Assembly (NCBI RefSeq): GCF_003751785.1
Contig: NZ_RKIE01000001.1
Span: forward strand, 1,403,564-1,467,563
Direction of reading: 5' to 3'
Origin: Frigoribacterium sp. PhB160
GTDB taxonomy: Bacteria > Actinomycetota > Actinomycetes > Actinomycetales > Microbacteriaceae
Length of the DNA: 64,000 nt
Numbering within the stretch: position 1 is the first letter of the stretch; each line of letters begins with the position of its first letter. A model generated the notes under the pieces. It worked only from the letters and a program-made list of their open reading frames with translations. It was not told the origin of the DNA and did not search any database. Positions 43,860-52,773 of the stretch are shown here, piece by piece. A program made the translations under genes and the position numbers.

Positions 43860-44133
43860 GGCCCGTCACGCCCTCGACGCGGCGGCCCCCGGGCCCGTGG
43901 CGGGTGTCGTCCGCCCCCTCGAGAGCGTGCAATACTGGGACAAGGACCCGTTCACGTCCTCCCCGCGGCACACGGTCCCCGACCGAGCCCCGCGACGGAG
44001 ACTTGACATGGGTCCTAGTACTGCCCGAAAGGCCGGTGCGACCCGAGATCGGCACCTCCCTGCCGGTCCCGGCCCGGGGGAGCCGCGCGACAGCGACCCG
44101 CTCCGGCACGACTGAGAAGTGAAAGGTGTCCGC

Positions 44134-45399
44134 ATGGCTACTCGCAGCAAGGCGACCCCGGTCCCCGACGAGACCGTGACCGACGACGCGGCGCTCGCGA
44201 CCGAGTCCGCGACGACCGAGACCCCCGAGAAGGCGCCGGCGAAGGCCCCGGCCAAGCGCGCGGCGGCCAAGGCCCCGGCCAAGAAGGCGGCGCCCAAGAA
44301 GGTCCCCGCCGCCAAGGCCACGAAGGCGGTCGAGGAGGAGCCCGAGGCCGAGGCTCCGGAGGGCGACGTCGACGGCGACGGCGACTCCGAGACCCCCGCC
44401 GCGACGCCCGAGGCGCTGCCCACGGGCGCCCTGGTCATCTCGCAGGACGACGACGACGAGATGCCCGTCTACTCGACGACCATCACCGGAGCCACGGCCG
44501 ATCCCGTCAAGGACTACCTCAAGCAGATCGGCAAGGTCGCCCTGCTCAACGCCGCGGAGGAGGTCGAGCTCGCCATGCGCATCGAGGCGGGCCTCTTCGC
44601 CGAGGACAAGCTCTCGAACAGCACGGGCCTGAGCAAGGAGCTCGAGCGTGAGCTGCGCTGGGTCGCCCGCGACGGCCAGCGCGCCAAGAGCCACCTGCTC
44701 GGGGCCAACCTCCGGCTCGTGGTCAGCCTCGCGAAGCGCTACACGGGTCGCGGCATGCAGTTCCTCGACCTGATCCAGGAGGGCAACCTGGGCCTCATCC
44801 GTGCGGTCGAGAAGTTCGACTACACCAAGGGCTTCAAGTTCTCCACCTACGCCACGTGGTGGATCCGTCAGGCCATCACCCGTGCCATGGCCGACCAGGC
44901 CCGCACGATCCGCATCCCGGTGCACATGGTCGAGGTCATCAACAAGCTGGCCCGCGTCCAGCGCCAGATGCTGCAAGACCTGGGCCGCGAGCCGACGCCC
45001 GAGGAGCTGTCGCGCGAGCTCGACATGACGCCCGAGAAGGTCGTCGAGGTGCAGAAGTACGGCCGCGAGCCCATCTCGCTCCACACGCCCCTCGGCGAGG
45101 ACGGCGACAGCGAGTTCGGCGACCTCATCGAGGACACCGAGGCGGTCGTCCCGGCCGACGCCGTCGGCTTCACGATGCTGCAGAAGCAGCTGGAGTCGCT
45201 CCTCGACAGCCTCTCCGAGCGCGAGGCGGGCGTCATCCGCATGCGCTTCGGCCTCGGCGACGGCATGCCGAAGACGCTCGACCAGATCGGCGACACGTTC
45301 GGGGTCACCCGTGAGCGCATCCGCCAGATCGAGTCCAAGACGATGGCCAAGCTCCGCCACCCGTCCCGGTCGCAGTCGCTCCGCGACTACCTCGAGTAG
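44134..45399 (+). CDS. sigA: Principal RNA polymerase sigma factor (RpoD/SigA)
   Basis: The 421-residue housekeeping sigma factor. Residues 1-125 are a Lys/Ala/Pro-rich and acidic extension typical of actinobacteria. Region 1.2 begins near [13 protein letters not shown], region 2 carries [30 protein letters not shown] and [13 protein letters not shown], and region 4.2 has [23 protein letters not shown] 44134 is chosen over the in-frame GTG 44119 because GAAAGG (44121-44126) is spaced seven bases from it. The 274-base upstream region has TTGACA at 44003 but no matching -10 at the usual distance. Confidence 0.97.
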   Translation: MATRSKATPVPDETVTDDAALATESATTETPEKAPAKAPAKRAAAKAPAKKAAPKKVPAAKATKAVEEEPEAEAPEGDVDGDGDSETPAATPEALPTGALVISQDDDDEMPVYSTTITGATADPVKDYLKQIGKVALLNAAEEVELAMRIEAGLFAEDKLSNSTGLSKELERELRWVARDGQRAKSHLLGANLRLVVSLAKRYTGRGMQFLDLIQEGNLGLIRAVEKFDYTKGFKFSTYATWWIRQAITRAMADQARTIRIPVHMVEVINKLARVQRQMLQDLGREPTPEELSRELDMTPEKVVEVQKYGREPISLHTPLGEDGDSEFGDLIEDTEAVVPADAVGFTMLQKQLESLLDSLSEREAGVIRMRFGLGDGMPKTLDQIGDTFGVTRERIRQIESKTMAKLRHPSRSQSLRDYLE

Positions 45400-45403
45400 G
45401 CCC

Positions 45404-46663
45404 GTGAAGTACCTGGTGCCCGTCCTGGCGGGCCGACTCGTCCGTGCCGTGGCGCGCCTCCGTGGGGGCGGGTCGGCCTACCCGGGCCGCACCGTCCTCG
45501 CGCTCGCGCCCGACTTCCTGACCCACGTCGCCTCGCAGTTCGAGCAGGGCGTCGTGTTCGTCCTGGGCTCCAACGGCAAATCCACGACGACGATGATGCT
45601 CACCGAGACGCTGCGGGCCCACGGCCTGCGCGTCTTCACGAACCCGACGGGCGCCAACCTCCCGCAGGGGATCGCCTCGGCGTTCCTCCGCGAGGTGACG
45701 CCGCTCGGGCGCGTCAAGCACGACATCGGCGTCATCGAGGTCGACGAGGCGTTCGCGGTCGAGCTGACCCGGTCGCTCCACCCGTCGACGGTCCTGATGC
45801 TGAACGTCCAGGTCGATCAGCTCTACCGGTTCTTCGAGACCGAGCGCGTCGGCGCGATGATGACGGACACGGCGGCCCTCGCGACCGCCGCCGTCGTCAC
45901 GAACCGCGACGACCAGCACCTGGCACCGTACGAAGCGCGTCCCGGGCAGACGGTCACGCGGTTCGGCGCAGCCCCCGACGTCGTGGCCGCGGCGCCGAAC
46001 GGCCTGCAGAACGCGAACGACTTCACCCGGCAGGCGGACGCGACGCGCCAGGCCGACGCCGAGGTCGTCTCGCTGAGCGGCGACCGCGCGACGATCCGCG
46101 TCGGCGACGGCACGGTCGAGGTGCGCCTGCCCGCCCGGGGCCTGCACTACGCCGTCGACGCCGCCGCCGCGCTCCAGACCGCCTCGGTGGTCCTCGGGCG
46201 CCCGGTCGACCCCACGTCGGTCGCGCGCGCCTTCGACACGATGAAGCCGGCGTACGGCCGCGGCGAGCGGATGTCGCTCGGAGCCGACGAGGCCGAGTTC
46301 ATCATGTTCAAGAACGCGGCGAGCCTGCAGCTCAACCTCGACGCCCTGCCGCAGGGCGTCGAGCAGGTCATGCTGGCGATCGACGAGGGCACCCCCGACA
46401 TCTCGTGGATCTACGACATCGACTTCTCGCACCTCGACCACGTCGACGTGCTCGCGGGGGCCAAGGCCTGGCAGCTCGCCCTCCGCCTCGAGCACGAGGG
46501 CATCCCCGTGCACGTCATCGAGGAGGACATCGCGAAGGCGATCAGGCTCATGCGTGCCCTCCCGTCGCCGACCGACCACACCAAGCACTTCGTCACGAAC
46601 TACGAGCAGATGATGCTCGCGCGCCGCATCCTCGGCCACCCCGACCTGGAGAAGACCGCGTGA
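45404..46663 (+). CDS. murT: MurT-like Mur ligase lacking the zinc cysteines
   Basis: A 419-residue Mur-ligase-family protein. In other bacteria MurT with GatD amidates the alpha-carboxyl of D-Glu in lipid II. The ATP loop GSNGKSTTT is at 55-63, TNPTGANLPQGI follows near 85, and DISWIYDIDF near 330 matches the DxSWIWD motif. MurT normally carries a four-Cys zinc ribbon in its middle domain; this protein has no cysteine at all. The GTG at 45404 is four bases after the sigA stop. The stop overlaps gatD by four bases. Ligase chemistry is probably kept, but the amine donor may differ. Confidence 0.88.
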   Translation: MKYLVPVLAGRLVRAVARLRGGGSAYPGRTVLALAPDFLTHVASQFEQGVVFVLGSNGKSTTTMMLTETLRAHGLRVFTNPTGANLPQGIASAFLREVTPLGRVKHDIGVIEVDEAFAVELTRSLHPSTVLMLNVQVDQLYRFFETERVGAMMTDTAALATAAVVTNRDDQHLAPYEARPGQTVTRFGAAPDVVAAAPNGLQNANDFTRQADATRQADAEVVSLSGDRATIRVGDGTVEVRLPARGLHYAVDAAAALQTASVVLGRPVDPTSVARAFDTMKPAYGRGERMSLGADEAEFIMFKNAASLQLNLDALPQGVEQVMLAIDEGTPDISWIYDIDFSHLDHVDVLAGAKAWQLALRLEHEGIPVHVIEEDIAKAIRLMRALPSPTDHTKHFVTNYEQMMLARRILGHPDLEKTA

Positions 46664-47415
46664 GCGCCGACACCCTCCGACTCGTCCACCTCTACCCGGA
46701 GGAGCTCGGCGTCAGCGGCGACCGCGGAAACGTGACGACCCTGGTCGAGCGGGCGCGCCGCGCGGGCCTCGAGACCGAGGTCGTCGAGTACCGGGTCGGC
46801 GACGACGTGCCCACCGTGGCCGACGTCGTGCTGCTCGGCCACGGTCCCCTCTCGGGCGTCCGTGCCGTCAGCACCGACGCCCGGCGCCTCCTGCCGGCCC
46901 TCGAGGGCTTCGCCGCCTCCGGCGTGCCGGTCGTCGGAGTCGGGGGCGGCATGGAGCTGCTCACCCGCGGCGTGGTGACCCCCGAGGGCGAGACCGTCGA
47001 CGGCATCGGGTTCTTCGACGCGCTCGTGCGTCGCGGCGCCCCCCGCCGCACGAACTACTTCCAGGTCACGACCCGCTACGGCGGCGACGAGCTGACGCTC
47101 CTCGGCTTCGAGGACCACGCCGCGCACCTCGAGCTCGGACAGGGCGTCGAGGCGTTCGCCCGGGTCGTGCACGGCGGGGGCAACGGTACCGACGGCGCCG
47201 AGGGCGTCGTGCGGGGCGCCTCCTTCGGCACCCAGCTCAAGGGCCCGCTGCTGCCGCTCAACCCGGCCCTCAGCGACCGCGTGCTGCGCGCCGCGCTCAC
47301 GCGCCGCAGCATCTCGTACCACCCGGGGGAGGCGCACGCCAAGCTCGACGAGTACGCCGCCGCCTCGCGCCGCGTCATCCGCGAGAACCTCGAGCGCTCG
47401 TTCAAGGCCATGTGA
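46660..47415 (+). CDS. gatD: GatD-like amidotransferase homologue without catalytic Cys and His
   Basis: A 251-residue class I amidotransferase fold that aligns by eye with GatD (HLYPEELGVSGDRGNV at the start, GFEDH in the middle, KGPLLPLNP near 195). In active GatD the nucleophile sits in an ICGGYQ-type elbow; here it reads VGGGME, placing Gly95 at that position. The catalytic His of the YLHGPLLP-type motif is Lys194 in QLKGPLLP. No cysteine occurs anywhere. Glutaminase activity is therefore not expected. The GTGA overlap with murT and close fold suggest it still forms the MurT complex. Confidence 0.85.
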   Translation: MSADTLRLVHLYPEELGVSGDRGNVTTLVERARRAGLETEVVEYRVGDDVPTVADVVLLGHGPLSGVRAVSTDARRLLPALEGFAASGVPVVGVGGGMELLTRGVVTPEGETVDGIGFFDALVRRGAPRRTNYFQVTTRYGGDELTLLGFEDHAAHLELGQGVEAFARVVHGGGNGTDGAEGVVRGASFGTQLKGPLLPLNPALSDRVLRAALTRRSISYHPGEAHAKLDEYAAASRRVIRENLERSFKAM

Positions 47416-47431
47416 CGAGACGTCGCCCATG

Positions 47432-47469
47432 ACGAAGGGCCCGCATCCGGTCGGATGCGGGCCCTTCGT
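47432..47469. terminator. Bidirectional terminator after gatD
   Basis: A perfect 18-bp stem (47432-47449 with 47452-47469) lies between convergent gatD and the zinc-ribbon gene. Confidence 0.85.
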
Positions 47470-47496
47470 GGTCACGGGCTGCTGTCGCCCGCACGG

Positions 47497-47724
47497 TCAG
47501 TCCTGGTGCAGGCGCGAGCTCTCGTCGAGCCACTCGACGGCGGCGGGCTGGAGCTTGTCCTTGACGGCGGCACCGTGGTGCGCGCAGAACAGGAGCTCGC
47601 CGCTCGTCATGGTGACGCGGACGTAGGCCTGGGCCCCGCAGCTGTCGCAACGGTCGGCGGCGCTGAGCTGGTAGCGGGAGCCGAGCTCGTCGACGGCGGT
47701 GTGGTCGGTGGCCATCTGAGTCAT
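47497..47724 (-). CDS. Small zinc-ribbon protein (DUF7455-like)
   Basis: A 75-residue protein. CDSCGAQAYVRV (about 26-37) and LFCAHHG (about 45-51) give a C-x2-C...C-x2-H set that can bind one zinc. Such small proteins are frequent near sigA and topoisomerase genes in actinobacteria; the function is unknown. The ATG at 47724 has GGAGGAG seven bases upstream; a longer in-frame extension is rejected for that reason. It diverges from the parE-like gene. Confidence 0.85.
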   Translation of the reverse strand: MTQMATDHTAVDELGSRYQLSAADRCDSCGAQAYVRVTMTSGELLFCAHHGAAVKDKLQPAAVEWLDESSRLHQD

Positions 47725-47884
47725 GTGATGCTCCTCCAAGCGGTGGTGCAGTGGGTGGGTGACACTCATCAAAACACGTCGACCTCGGTATCCGTTCCGA
47801 TCAGGGCCGCATCCGGGCCGATTTCGCTGATCGCGTACGGGACGGCGCCCGGGGCGCGTCGTCGTCGCCGTCGGCGGCCGCTCG

Positions 47885-47890
47885 TAGAAT
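47885..47890 (+). promoter_or_regulatory. -10 box of the parE-like gene
   Basis: TAGAAT suggests a transcript start near 47897. No ATG, GTG or TTG in the parE frame occurs between this start and the conserved N-terminus, which supports initiation at ATC 47950. Confidence 0.5.
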
Positions 47891-47938
47891 CGACGGGCAC
47901 CGCCTCCCGTCCCCGGTCGGAGGCGACACCACCGCGTC

Positions 47939-47952
47939 AGGAGCACACCATC
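47939..47952 (+). promoter_or_regulatory. Ribosome binding site followed by an AUC start codon (parE-like)
   Basis: AGGAG (47939-47943), a 6-base spacer and ATC (47950-47952), in frame with the ParE-like protein. Confidence 0.65.
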
Positions 47953-50046
47953 GCCACGTCCGACTACTCGGCCCGCCACCTGTCCGTGCTCGAGGGGCTC
48001 GAGGCCGTCCGCAAGCGCCCGGGCATGTACATCGGGTCGACCGACTCGCGCGGCCTCATGCACTGCCTGTGGGAGATCATCGACAACTCGGTCGACGAGG
48101 CCCTGGGCGGCCACGGCGACGCCATCGACGTCGTGCTGCACGCCGACGACAGCGTCGAGGTCCGCGACACGGCCCGCGGCATCCCCGTCGACATCGAGCC
48201 CAAGACCGGCCTGACCGGCGTCGAGGTCGTCTTCACGAAGCTTCACGCCGGCGGCAAGTTCGGCGGCGGCTCGTACGCCTCGTCGGGCGGCCTCCACGGC
48301 GTCGGCGCCTCCGTCGTCAACGCCCTCTCCGAACGGCTCGACGTCGAGGTCGACCGGAACGGCAAGACCTACGCCATGTCCTTCCGTCGCGGCGAGCCCG
48401 GCACGTTCGCCGACGAGGGCGAGCCGACGCCCGACGCCCCGTTCACGCCGTTCGTCTCGGGCAGCGTGCTGCGCGAGGTCGGCAAGGTCAAGAAGGCGGT
48501 CACGGGCACCCGCATCCGGTACTGGGCCGATCGCCAGATCTTCACGCGCGGTGCGAGCTTCCAGCCCGACGAGCTCTTCGGCCGCGCGCGCCAGACGGCG
48601 TTCCTCATCCCGGGCCTGTCGCTGCGCATCCGCGACGAGCGTCCGGGCTCGCTCACGGACGGCGGCTTCCCGCTCGAGAGCACGTTCCGCTTCGAGGGCG
48701 GCATCAGCGAGTTCGTCGAGTTCCTCGCGCCCGACACCGCGTTGACCGAGACCTGGCGCATGACCGGCACGGGCACCTACACCGAGACCGTCCCCGTGCT
48801 GACGTCCACCGGGGCCATGGTGGCCACCGAGCTCGACCGCGAGTGCGAGGTGGACATCGCCCTGCGGTGGGGGAGCGGCTACGAGACGGTCTTCCGCAGC
48901 TACGTCAACATCATCGCGACCCCGAAGGGCGGCTCCCACCAGGCGGGGTTCGAGGCCGGGCTCCTCAAGTTCCTCCGACAGCAGGTCGAGCAGAACGCCC
49001 GGCGGCTCAAGGTCGGCACCGACAAGATCGAGAAGGACGACGTCCTGGCCGGCCTGACGGCGGTGCTGACCGTGCGCCTCCCCGAGCCGCAGTTCGAGGG
49101 CCAGACGAAGGAGATCCTCGGCACGCCGGCCGTCCGCGCGATCGTCGCCAACGTCGTGGCCGCTCGGTTCGCCGAGCTCTTCGCTTCCCCGAAGCGGGAC
49201 GACAAGGCCCAGACCGCCGTCGTGCTCGACAAGGTGGTGGCCGAGATGAAGTCGCGGATCGCGGCGCGGGCCCACAAGGAGACGCAGCGGCGCAAGAACG
49301 CCCTCGAGAACTCGTCGCTGCCCGCGAAGCTCGTCGACTGCCGGTCGAACGACGTCGCGAACAGCGAGCTCTTCATCGTCGAGGGGGACTCGGCGCTCGG
49401 CACGGCCAAGCTGGCGCGCAACAGCGAGTTCCAGGCCTTGCTGCCGATCCGCGGCAAGATCCTCAACGTCCAGAAGGCCTCGGTCAGCGACATGCTCTCG
49501 AACGTCGAGTGCGCGTCGATCATCCAGGTGCTCGGGGCCGGCTCCGGTCGCTCCTTCGACCTCGACACGGCCCGCTACGGCAAGGTCATCATCATGAGCG
49601 ACGCCGACGTCGACGGCGCCCACATCCGCACCCTCCTGCTGACGCTCTTCTTCCGCTACATGCGCCCGATGATCGAGGAGGGGCGCGTCTTCGCCGCCGT
49701 CCCGCCGCTGCATCGCGTGGTCGTGGTGCACGCCGGCAGCAAGCCGAACGAGACCATCTACACGTACTCCGAGGACGAGCTGAAGAAGGTGCTCGCGGGT
49801 CTCAAGCGCAGCGGCAAGAAGTACCAGGACCCGATCCAGCGCTACAAGGGCCTCGGCGAGATGGACGCCGAACAGCTCGCGACGACGACGATGGACCGCC
49901 ACGGGCGGATGCTCCGCCGTGTGAAGGTCGACGACGCCGAGGCGGCGGCCCGGGTGTTCGAGCTGCTCATGGGCAACGACGTGGCTCCACGCAAGGAGTT
50001 CATCATCGACGGCGCCGGCCTCAGCCGGGACCGCATCGACGTCTGA
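47950..50046 (+). CDS. parE: Type IIA topoisomerase subunit B, ParE-like, with probable AUC start
   Basis: A 698-residue ATPase subunit that, with the ParC-like partner, passes DNA strands. GHKL ATPase motifs are visible: EIIDNSVDEA (43-52), DTARGIPVD, and GGLHGVGASVVN; the toprim domain has EGDSALG and DADVDGAHIRTLLLT. The N-terminus reads (I)ATSDYSARHLSVLEGLEAV, as far as I recall the usual family start. The start is ATC 47950, preceded by AGGAG six bases upstream. No canonical start lies between the -10 at 47885 and this point; the next one is inside the conserved region. It converges on the parC-like gene. Confidence 0.9.
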   Translation: MATSDYSARHLSVLEGLEAVRKRPGMYIGSTDSRGLMHCLWEIIDNSVDEALGGHGDAIDVVLHADDSVEVRDTARGIPVDIEPKTGLTGVEVVFTKLHAGGKFGGGSYASSGGLHGVGASVVNALSERLDVEVDRNGKTYAMSFRRGEPGTFADEGEPTPDAPFTPFVSGSVLREVGKVKKAVTGTRIRYWADRQIFTRGASFQPDELFGRARQTAFLIPGLSLRIRDERPGSLTDGGFPLESTFRFEGGISEFVEFLAPDTALTETWRMTGTGTYTETVPVLTSTGAMVATELDRECEVDIALRWGSGYETVFRSYVNIIATPKGGSHQAGFEAGLLKFLRQQVEQNARRLKVGTDKIEKDDVLAGLTAVLTVRLPEPQFEGQTKEILGTPAVRAIVANVVAARFAELFASPKRDDKAQTAVVLDKVVAEMKSRIAARAHKETQRRKNALENSSLPAKLVDCRSNDVANSELFIVEGDSALGTAKLARNSEFQALLPIRGKILNVQKASVSDMLSNVECASIIQVLGAGSGRSFDLDTARYGKVIIMSDADVDGAHIRTLLLTLFFRYMRPMIEEGRVFAAVPPLHRVVVVHAGSKPNETIYTYSEDELKKVLAGLKRSGKKYQDPIQRYKGLGEMDAEQLATTTMDRHGRMLRRVKVDDAEAAARVFELLMGNDVAPRKEFIIDGAGLSRDRIDV

Positions 50047-50119
50047 CGGAGGGGCCCCCCGAGGGCGCGCGACGTCCGGGGGGGTCGCGCGACGTCCGCC
50101 CTCCGGTCGCCGAACGGAC

Positions 50120-50156
50120 CGAGGGCCGGTGCACCCCGAAGGTGCAACGGCCCTCG
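50120..50156. terminator. Terminator between the parE-like and parC-like genes
   Basis: CGAGGGCCG (50120-50128) pairs with CGGCCCTCG (50148-50156), and TGCACC pairs with GGTGCA after one mismatch, around a CCGAA loop. It lies between two convergent stops. Confidence 0.8.
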
Positions 50157-50172
50157 CGGCTGCGCGGTCGTC

Positions 50173-52680
50173 CTAGGCGGGCTCGGTGCCCGCGGACGCC
50201 CCCGTGGCCGAGTCGGTGACGTTCGCGAGCGACGCACCGATCGTGCCGACGGCCGCGTCGAGCGGGGAGCCGGAGGCGTCGCGCCGGGCCAGGGCCTCGG
50301 GGAGGTGCCGCACCGCGCCGTCCGTGCCGACCGCTCGGGCCGGCCCCGTGCCGACCCAGGCCAGGGACAGGGCGTCCTCGCCCTTGAGCAGCGCGTGGGC
50401 GCGGACGCCGCCGGTCGCACGGCCCTTCGCGGGGAACTCGTCGAACGCGCTCACCTTGGCGCGGCCCGCGTCCGTCCCCTCGAGGGTGGAGGCGCTCGAC
50501 GAGACGGTCGCGACGACGGCCTCGGCCCCGGCGGGCACCGACCCGAAGAAGATGACGCGGGCCGAGTCGGCCACGGTGATGCCGGCCACGCCGCCGCCCG
50601 CCGGGCCCTGCGGCCGCACCGTCGACGCCGGGAAGCGGAGCAGCTGCGTCGACGACGTGACGAAGACCAGTTCGTCGTCGTCGGACCCCTGGGACACGCC
50701 GACGACGGAGTCGCCCCCCTTGAGGGTGATGACCGGGAAGTCGGGCTTCGACGGGTACTGCCCCGGGGCGACGCGCTTGACGACGCCGCGCGCCGTTCCG
50801 AGGGCGATCGGGCGGTCGGCGTCGAGCGACACGAGGGCGAGCACCTTCTCCTTCCGGTCGGTGAGCCCGACGTAGTCGGCGACGGGCACGCCCGCGCCGA
50901 GCTGAACGGACGTCGGGGGCACCGACGGCAGGTCGACCGGGGTGAAGCGGATGAGGCGACCGGTCGTCGTCACGGCCCCCACCTCGGTGCGGGTGGTCGT
51001 GTCGATCGACGACAGGATCGCGTCGTGCTTCGTCCGGCGCGGCGGCGGCGCGGGGACGTCGCTGCCCGGGTCGGCGTGGTCGACCCGCAGGAGGCGCCCC
51101 GTCGTCGACAGGAACACCCGCGTCGGGGTGTCCGCGATCTCGAGCACGGGGGCGTTCCGCCCGCGTCCGGTCGTCGCGACGCTCGGTCGGGCCTCGGTGA
51201 GGAGGGTCCGTCGGGGCGTGCCGAACTGCTCGGCGATGTCGGCGAGCTCGCTCGAGACGAGGGCGCGGAGGCGCGCGGGGTCGGCGAGCAGGGCGCGCAG
51301 CTCCTCGATGGCCGCGGTGAGCTCGTCGCGCTCGGTCTCCAGCTCGATGCGGCTGAACTTCGTGAGGCGGCCCAGGCGGAGGTCGAGGATGTACTCGGCC
51401 TGGATCTCGCTGAGGTCGAAGACCTCGCGGAGCCGGGCGCGGGCGGCGGCCGTGTCGTCGCTCGACCGGATCACCTGGATGACCTCGTCGATGTCGAGGA
51501 TGGCGATCAGCAGCCCCTCGACCAGGTGGAGGCGGTCCTCCTTCTTGCCGAGTCGGTAGCGACTCCGGCGGGTCACCACCTCCAGCCGGTGGCCGACGTA
51601 GACCTCGAGCATCTCCTTCAGGCCCAGCGTGCGCGGCTGCCCCTCGACGAGGGCGACGTTGTTGATGCTGAACCCGTCCTCGAGCGGGGTGTAGCGGTAG
51701 AGCTGCTCGAGCACCGCCTCCGGGCTGAAGCCGGTCTTGACGCCGATGACGAGGCGCAGGCCGTGGGTGCGGTCGGTCAGGTCGGTGACGTCCGTGATGC
51801 CGGTCAGCTTCTTGGCCTGCACCCCGTCCTTGATCTTCTCGATGACCTTCTCCGGGCCGACGAGATAGGGCAGCTCGGTCACGACGAGCCCTGCCTTGCG
51901 GGCGGTGATGCTCTCGACCTGGACCCGCGCCCGGGTCTTGAACGAGCCGCGTCCGGTGGCGTAGGCGTCCCGGACGCCCGCGAGGCCCGAGATCGTGCCG
52001 CCGGTCGGCAGGTCGGGACCGGGCACGTAGGCCATGAGGTCGTCGAGCGTGGCGCCGGGGTGGTCGATGAGGTGACGGGCGGCGCCCACGACCTCGACGA
52101 GGTTGTGCGGTGCCATGTTCGTCGCCATGCCGACCGCGATGCCGCTGGCGCCGTTGACGAGGAGGTTCGGGAAGGCGGCCGGCAGCACCTCCGGCTGCAT
52201 CAGCTGGTTGTCGTAGTTGGGGACGAAGTCGACCACGTCCTCGTCGAGGCTGCGCGTCATCGCGAGGGAGGCCTCCGCGAGCCGGGCCTCGGTGTAGCGG
52301 GGCGCGGCCGGGCCGTCGTCGAGCGAGCCGAAGTTGCCGTGCCCGTCGATGAGCGGCACCCGCATCGTGAACGACTGGGCCTGGCGCACCATCGCGTCGT
52401 AGATGGCGGTGTCGCCGTGGGGGTGGAGCTTGCCCATGACCTCGCCCACCACGCGGGCGCTCTTCACGTGGCCCCGGTCGGGACGCAGGCCCATCTCGGA
52501 CATCTGGTACAGGATGCGGCGCTGGACGGGCTTGAGGCCGTCGCGCGCGTCGGGCAGGGCCCGGGAGTAGATGACCGAGTACGCGTACTCGAGGAACGAG
52601 CCCTGCATCTCGAGCGAGACGTCGATGTCCTCGATCCGCTCGCCGTCGTCGGCCGTGCTCTGGGTGTCGGTCGTCGTCAT
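50173..52680 (-). CDS. parC: Type IIA topoisomerase subunit A, ParC-like
   Basis: An 835-residue DNA-cleaving subunit. The quinolone-region-like [20 protein letters not shown] and [17 protein letters not shown] are near residues 50-105, and catalytic Tyr is in [11 protein letters not shown] near 130. The C-terminal part (from about 500) is a beta-pinwheel of six repeats. No strict QRRGGKG GyrA box is present; [10 protein letters not shown] is a distant remnant, so decatenation rather than supercoiling is likely. Many Microbacteriaceae carry a second pair beside gyrase, so the label ParC is favoured over GyrA. ATG at 52680; GAGAAG lies very close upstream. Confidence 0.9.
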   Translation of the reverse strand: MTTTDTQSTADDGERIEDIDVSLEMQGSFLEYAYSVIYSRALPDARDGLKPVQRRILYQMSEMGLRPDRGHVKSARVVGEVMGKLHPHGDTAIYDAMVRQAQSFTMRVPLIDGHGNFGSLDDGPAAPRYTEARLAEASLAMTRSLDEDVVDFVPNYDNQLMQPEVLPAAFPNLLVNGASGIAVGMATNMAPHNLVEVVGAARHLIDHPGATLDDLMAYVPGPDLPTGGTISGLAGVRDAYATGRGSFKTRARVQVESITARKAGLVVTELPYLVGPEKVIEKIKDGVQAKKLTGITDVTDLTDRTHGLRLVIGVKTGFSPEAVLEQLYRYTPLEDGFSINNVALVEGQPRTLGLKEMLEVYVGHRLEVVTRRSRYRLGKKEDRLHLVEGLLIAILDIDEVIQVIRSSDDTAAARARLREVFDLSEIQAEYILDLRLGRLTKFSRIELETERDELTAAIEELRALLADPARLRALVSSELADIAEQFGTPRRTLLTEARPSVATTGRGRNAPVLEIADTPTRVFLSTTGRLLRVDHADPGSDVPAPPPRRTKHDAILSSIDTTTRTEVGAVTTTGRLIRFTPVDLPSVPPTSVQLGAGVPVADYVGLTDRKEKVLALVSLDADRPIALGTARGVVKRVAPGQYPSKPDFPVITLKGGDSVVGVSQGSDDDELVFVTSSTQLLRFPASTVRPQGPAGGGVAGITVADSARVIFFGSVPAGAEAVVATVSSSASTLEGTDAGRAKVSAFDEFPAKGRATGGVRAHALLKGEDALSLAWVGTGPARAVGTDGAVRHLPEALARRDASGSPLDAAVGTIGASLANVTDSATGASAGTEPA

Positions 52681-52773
52681 CTACTTCTCGGGGCAGGAGG
52701 TGCGGGGCACCTGGGCGGGAGGGGCGGGTCGGACCTCGGGGCGGCGCGGTGGGCCTGTGCCAGACTGGGGCCG

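Noticed and set aside
44003-44021. TTGACA followed closely by TAGTAC before sigA as a promoter
   Set aside because: Only 7 bases separate the boxes; a -10 at 16-18 bases from TTGACA is not present.
43897-44115. A 72-codon frame upstream of sigA
   Set aside because: No ribosome binding site and protein-unlike composition; it is probably the sigA leader.
50305-52773. The upstream 823 codons of the open frame that ends as the phosphatase at 53910
   Set aside because: They are antisense to the parC-like gene. The protein family starts at ATG 52774.
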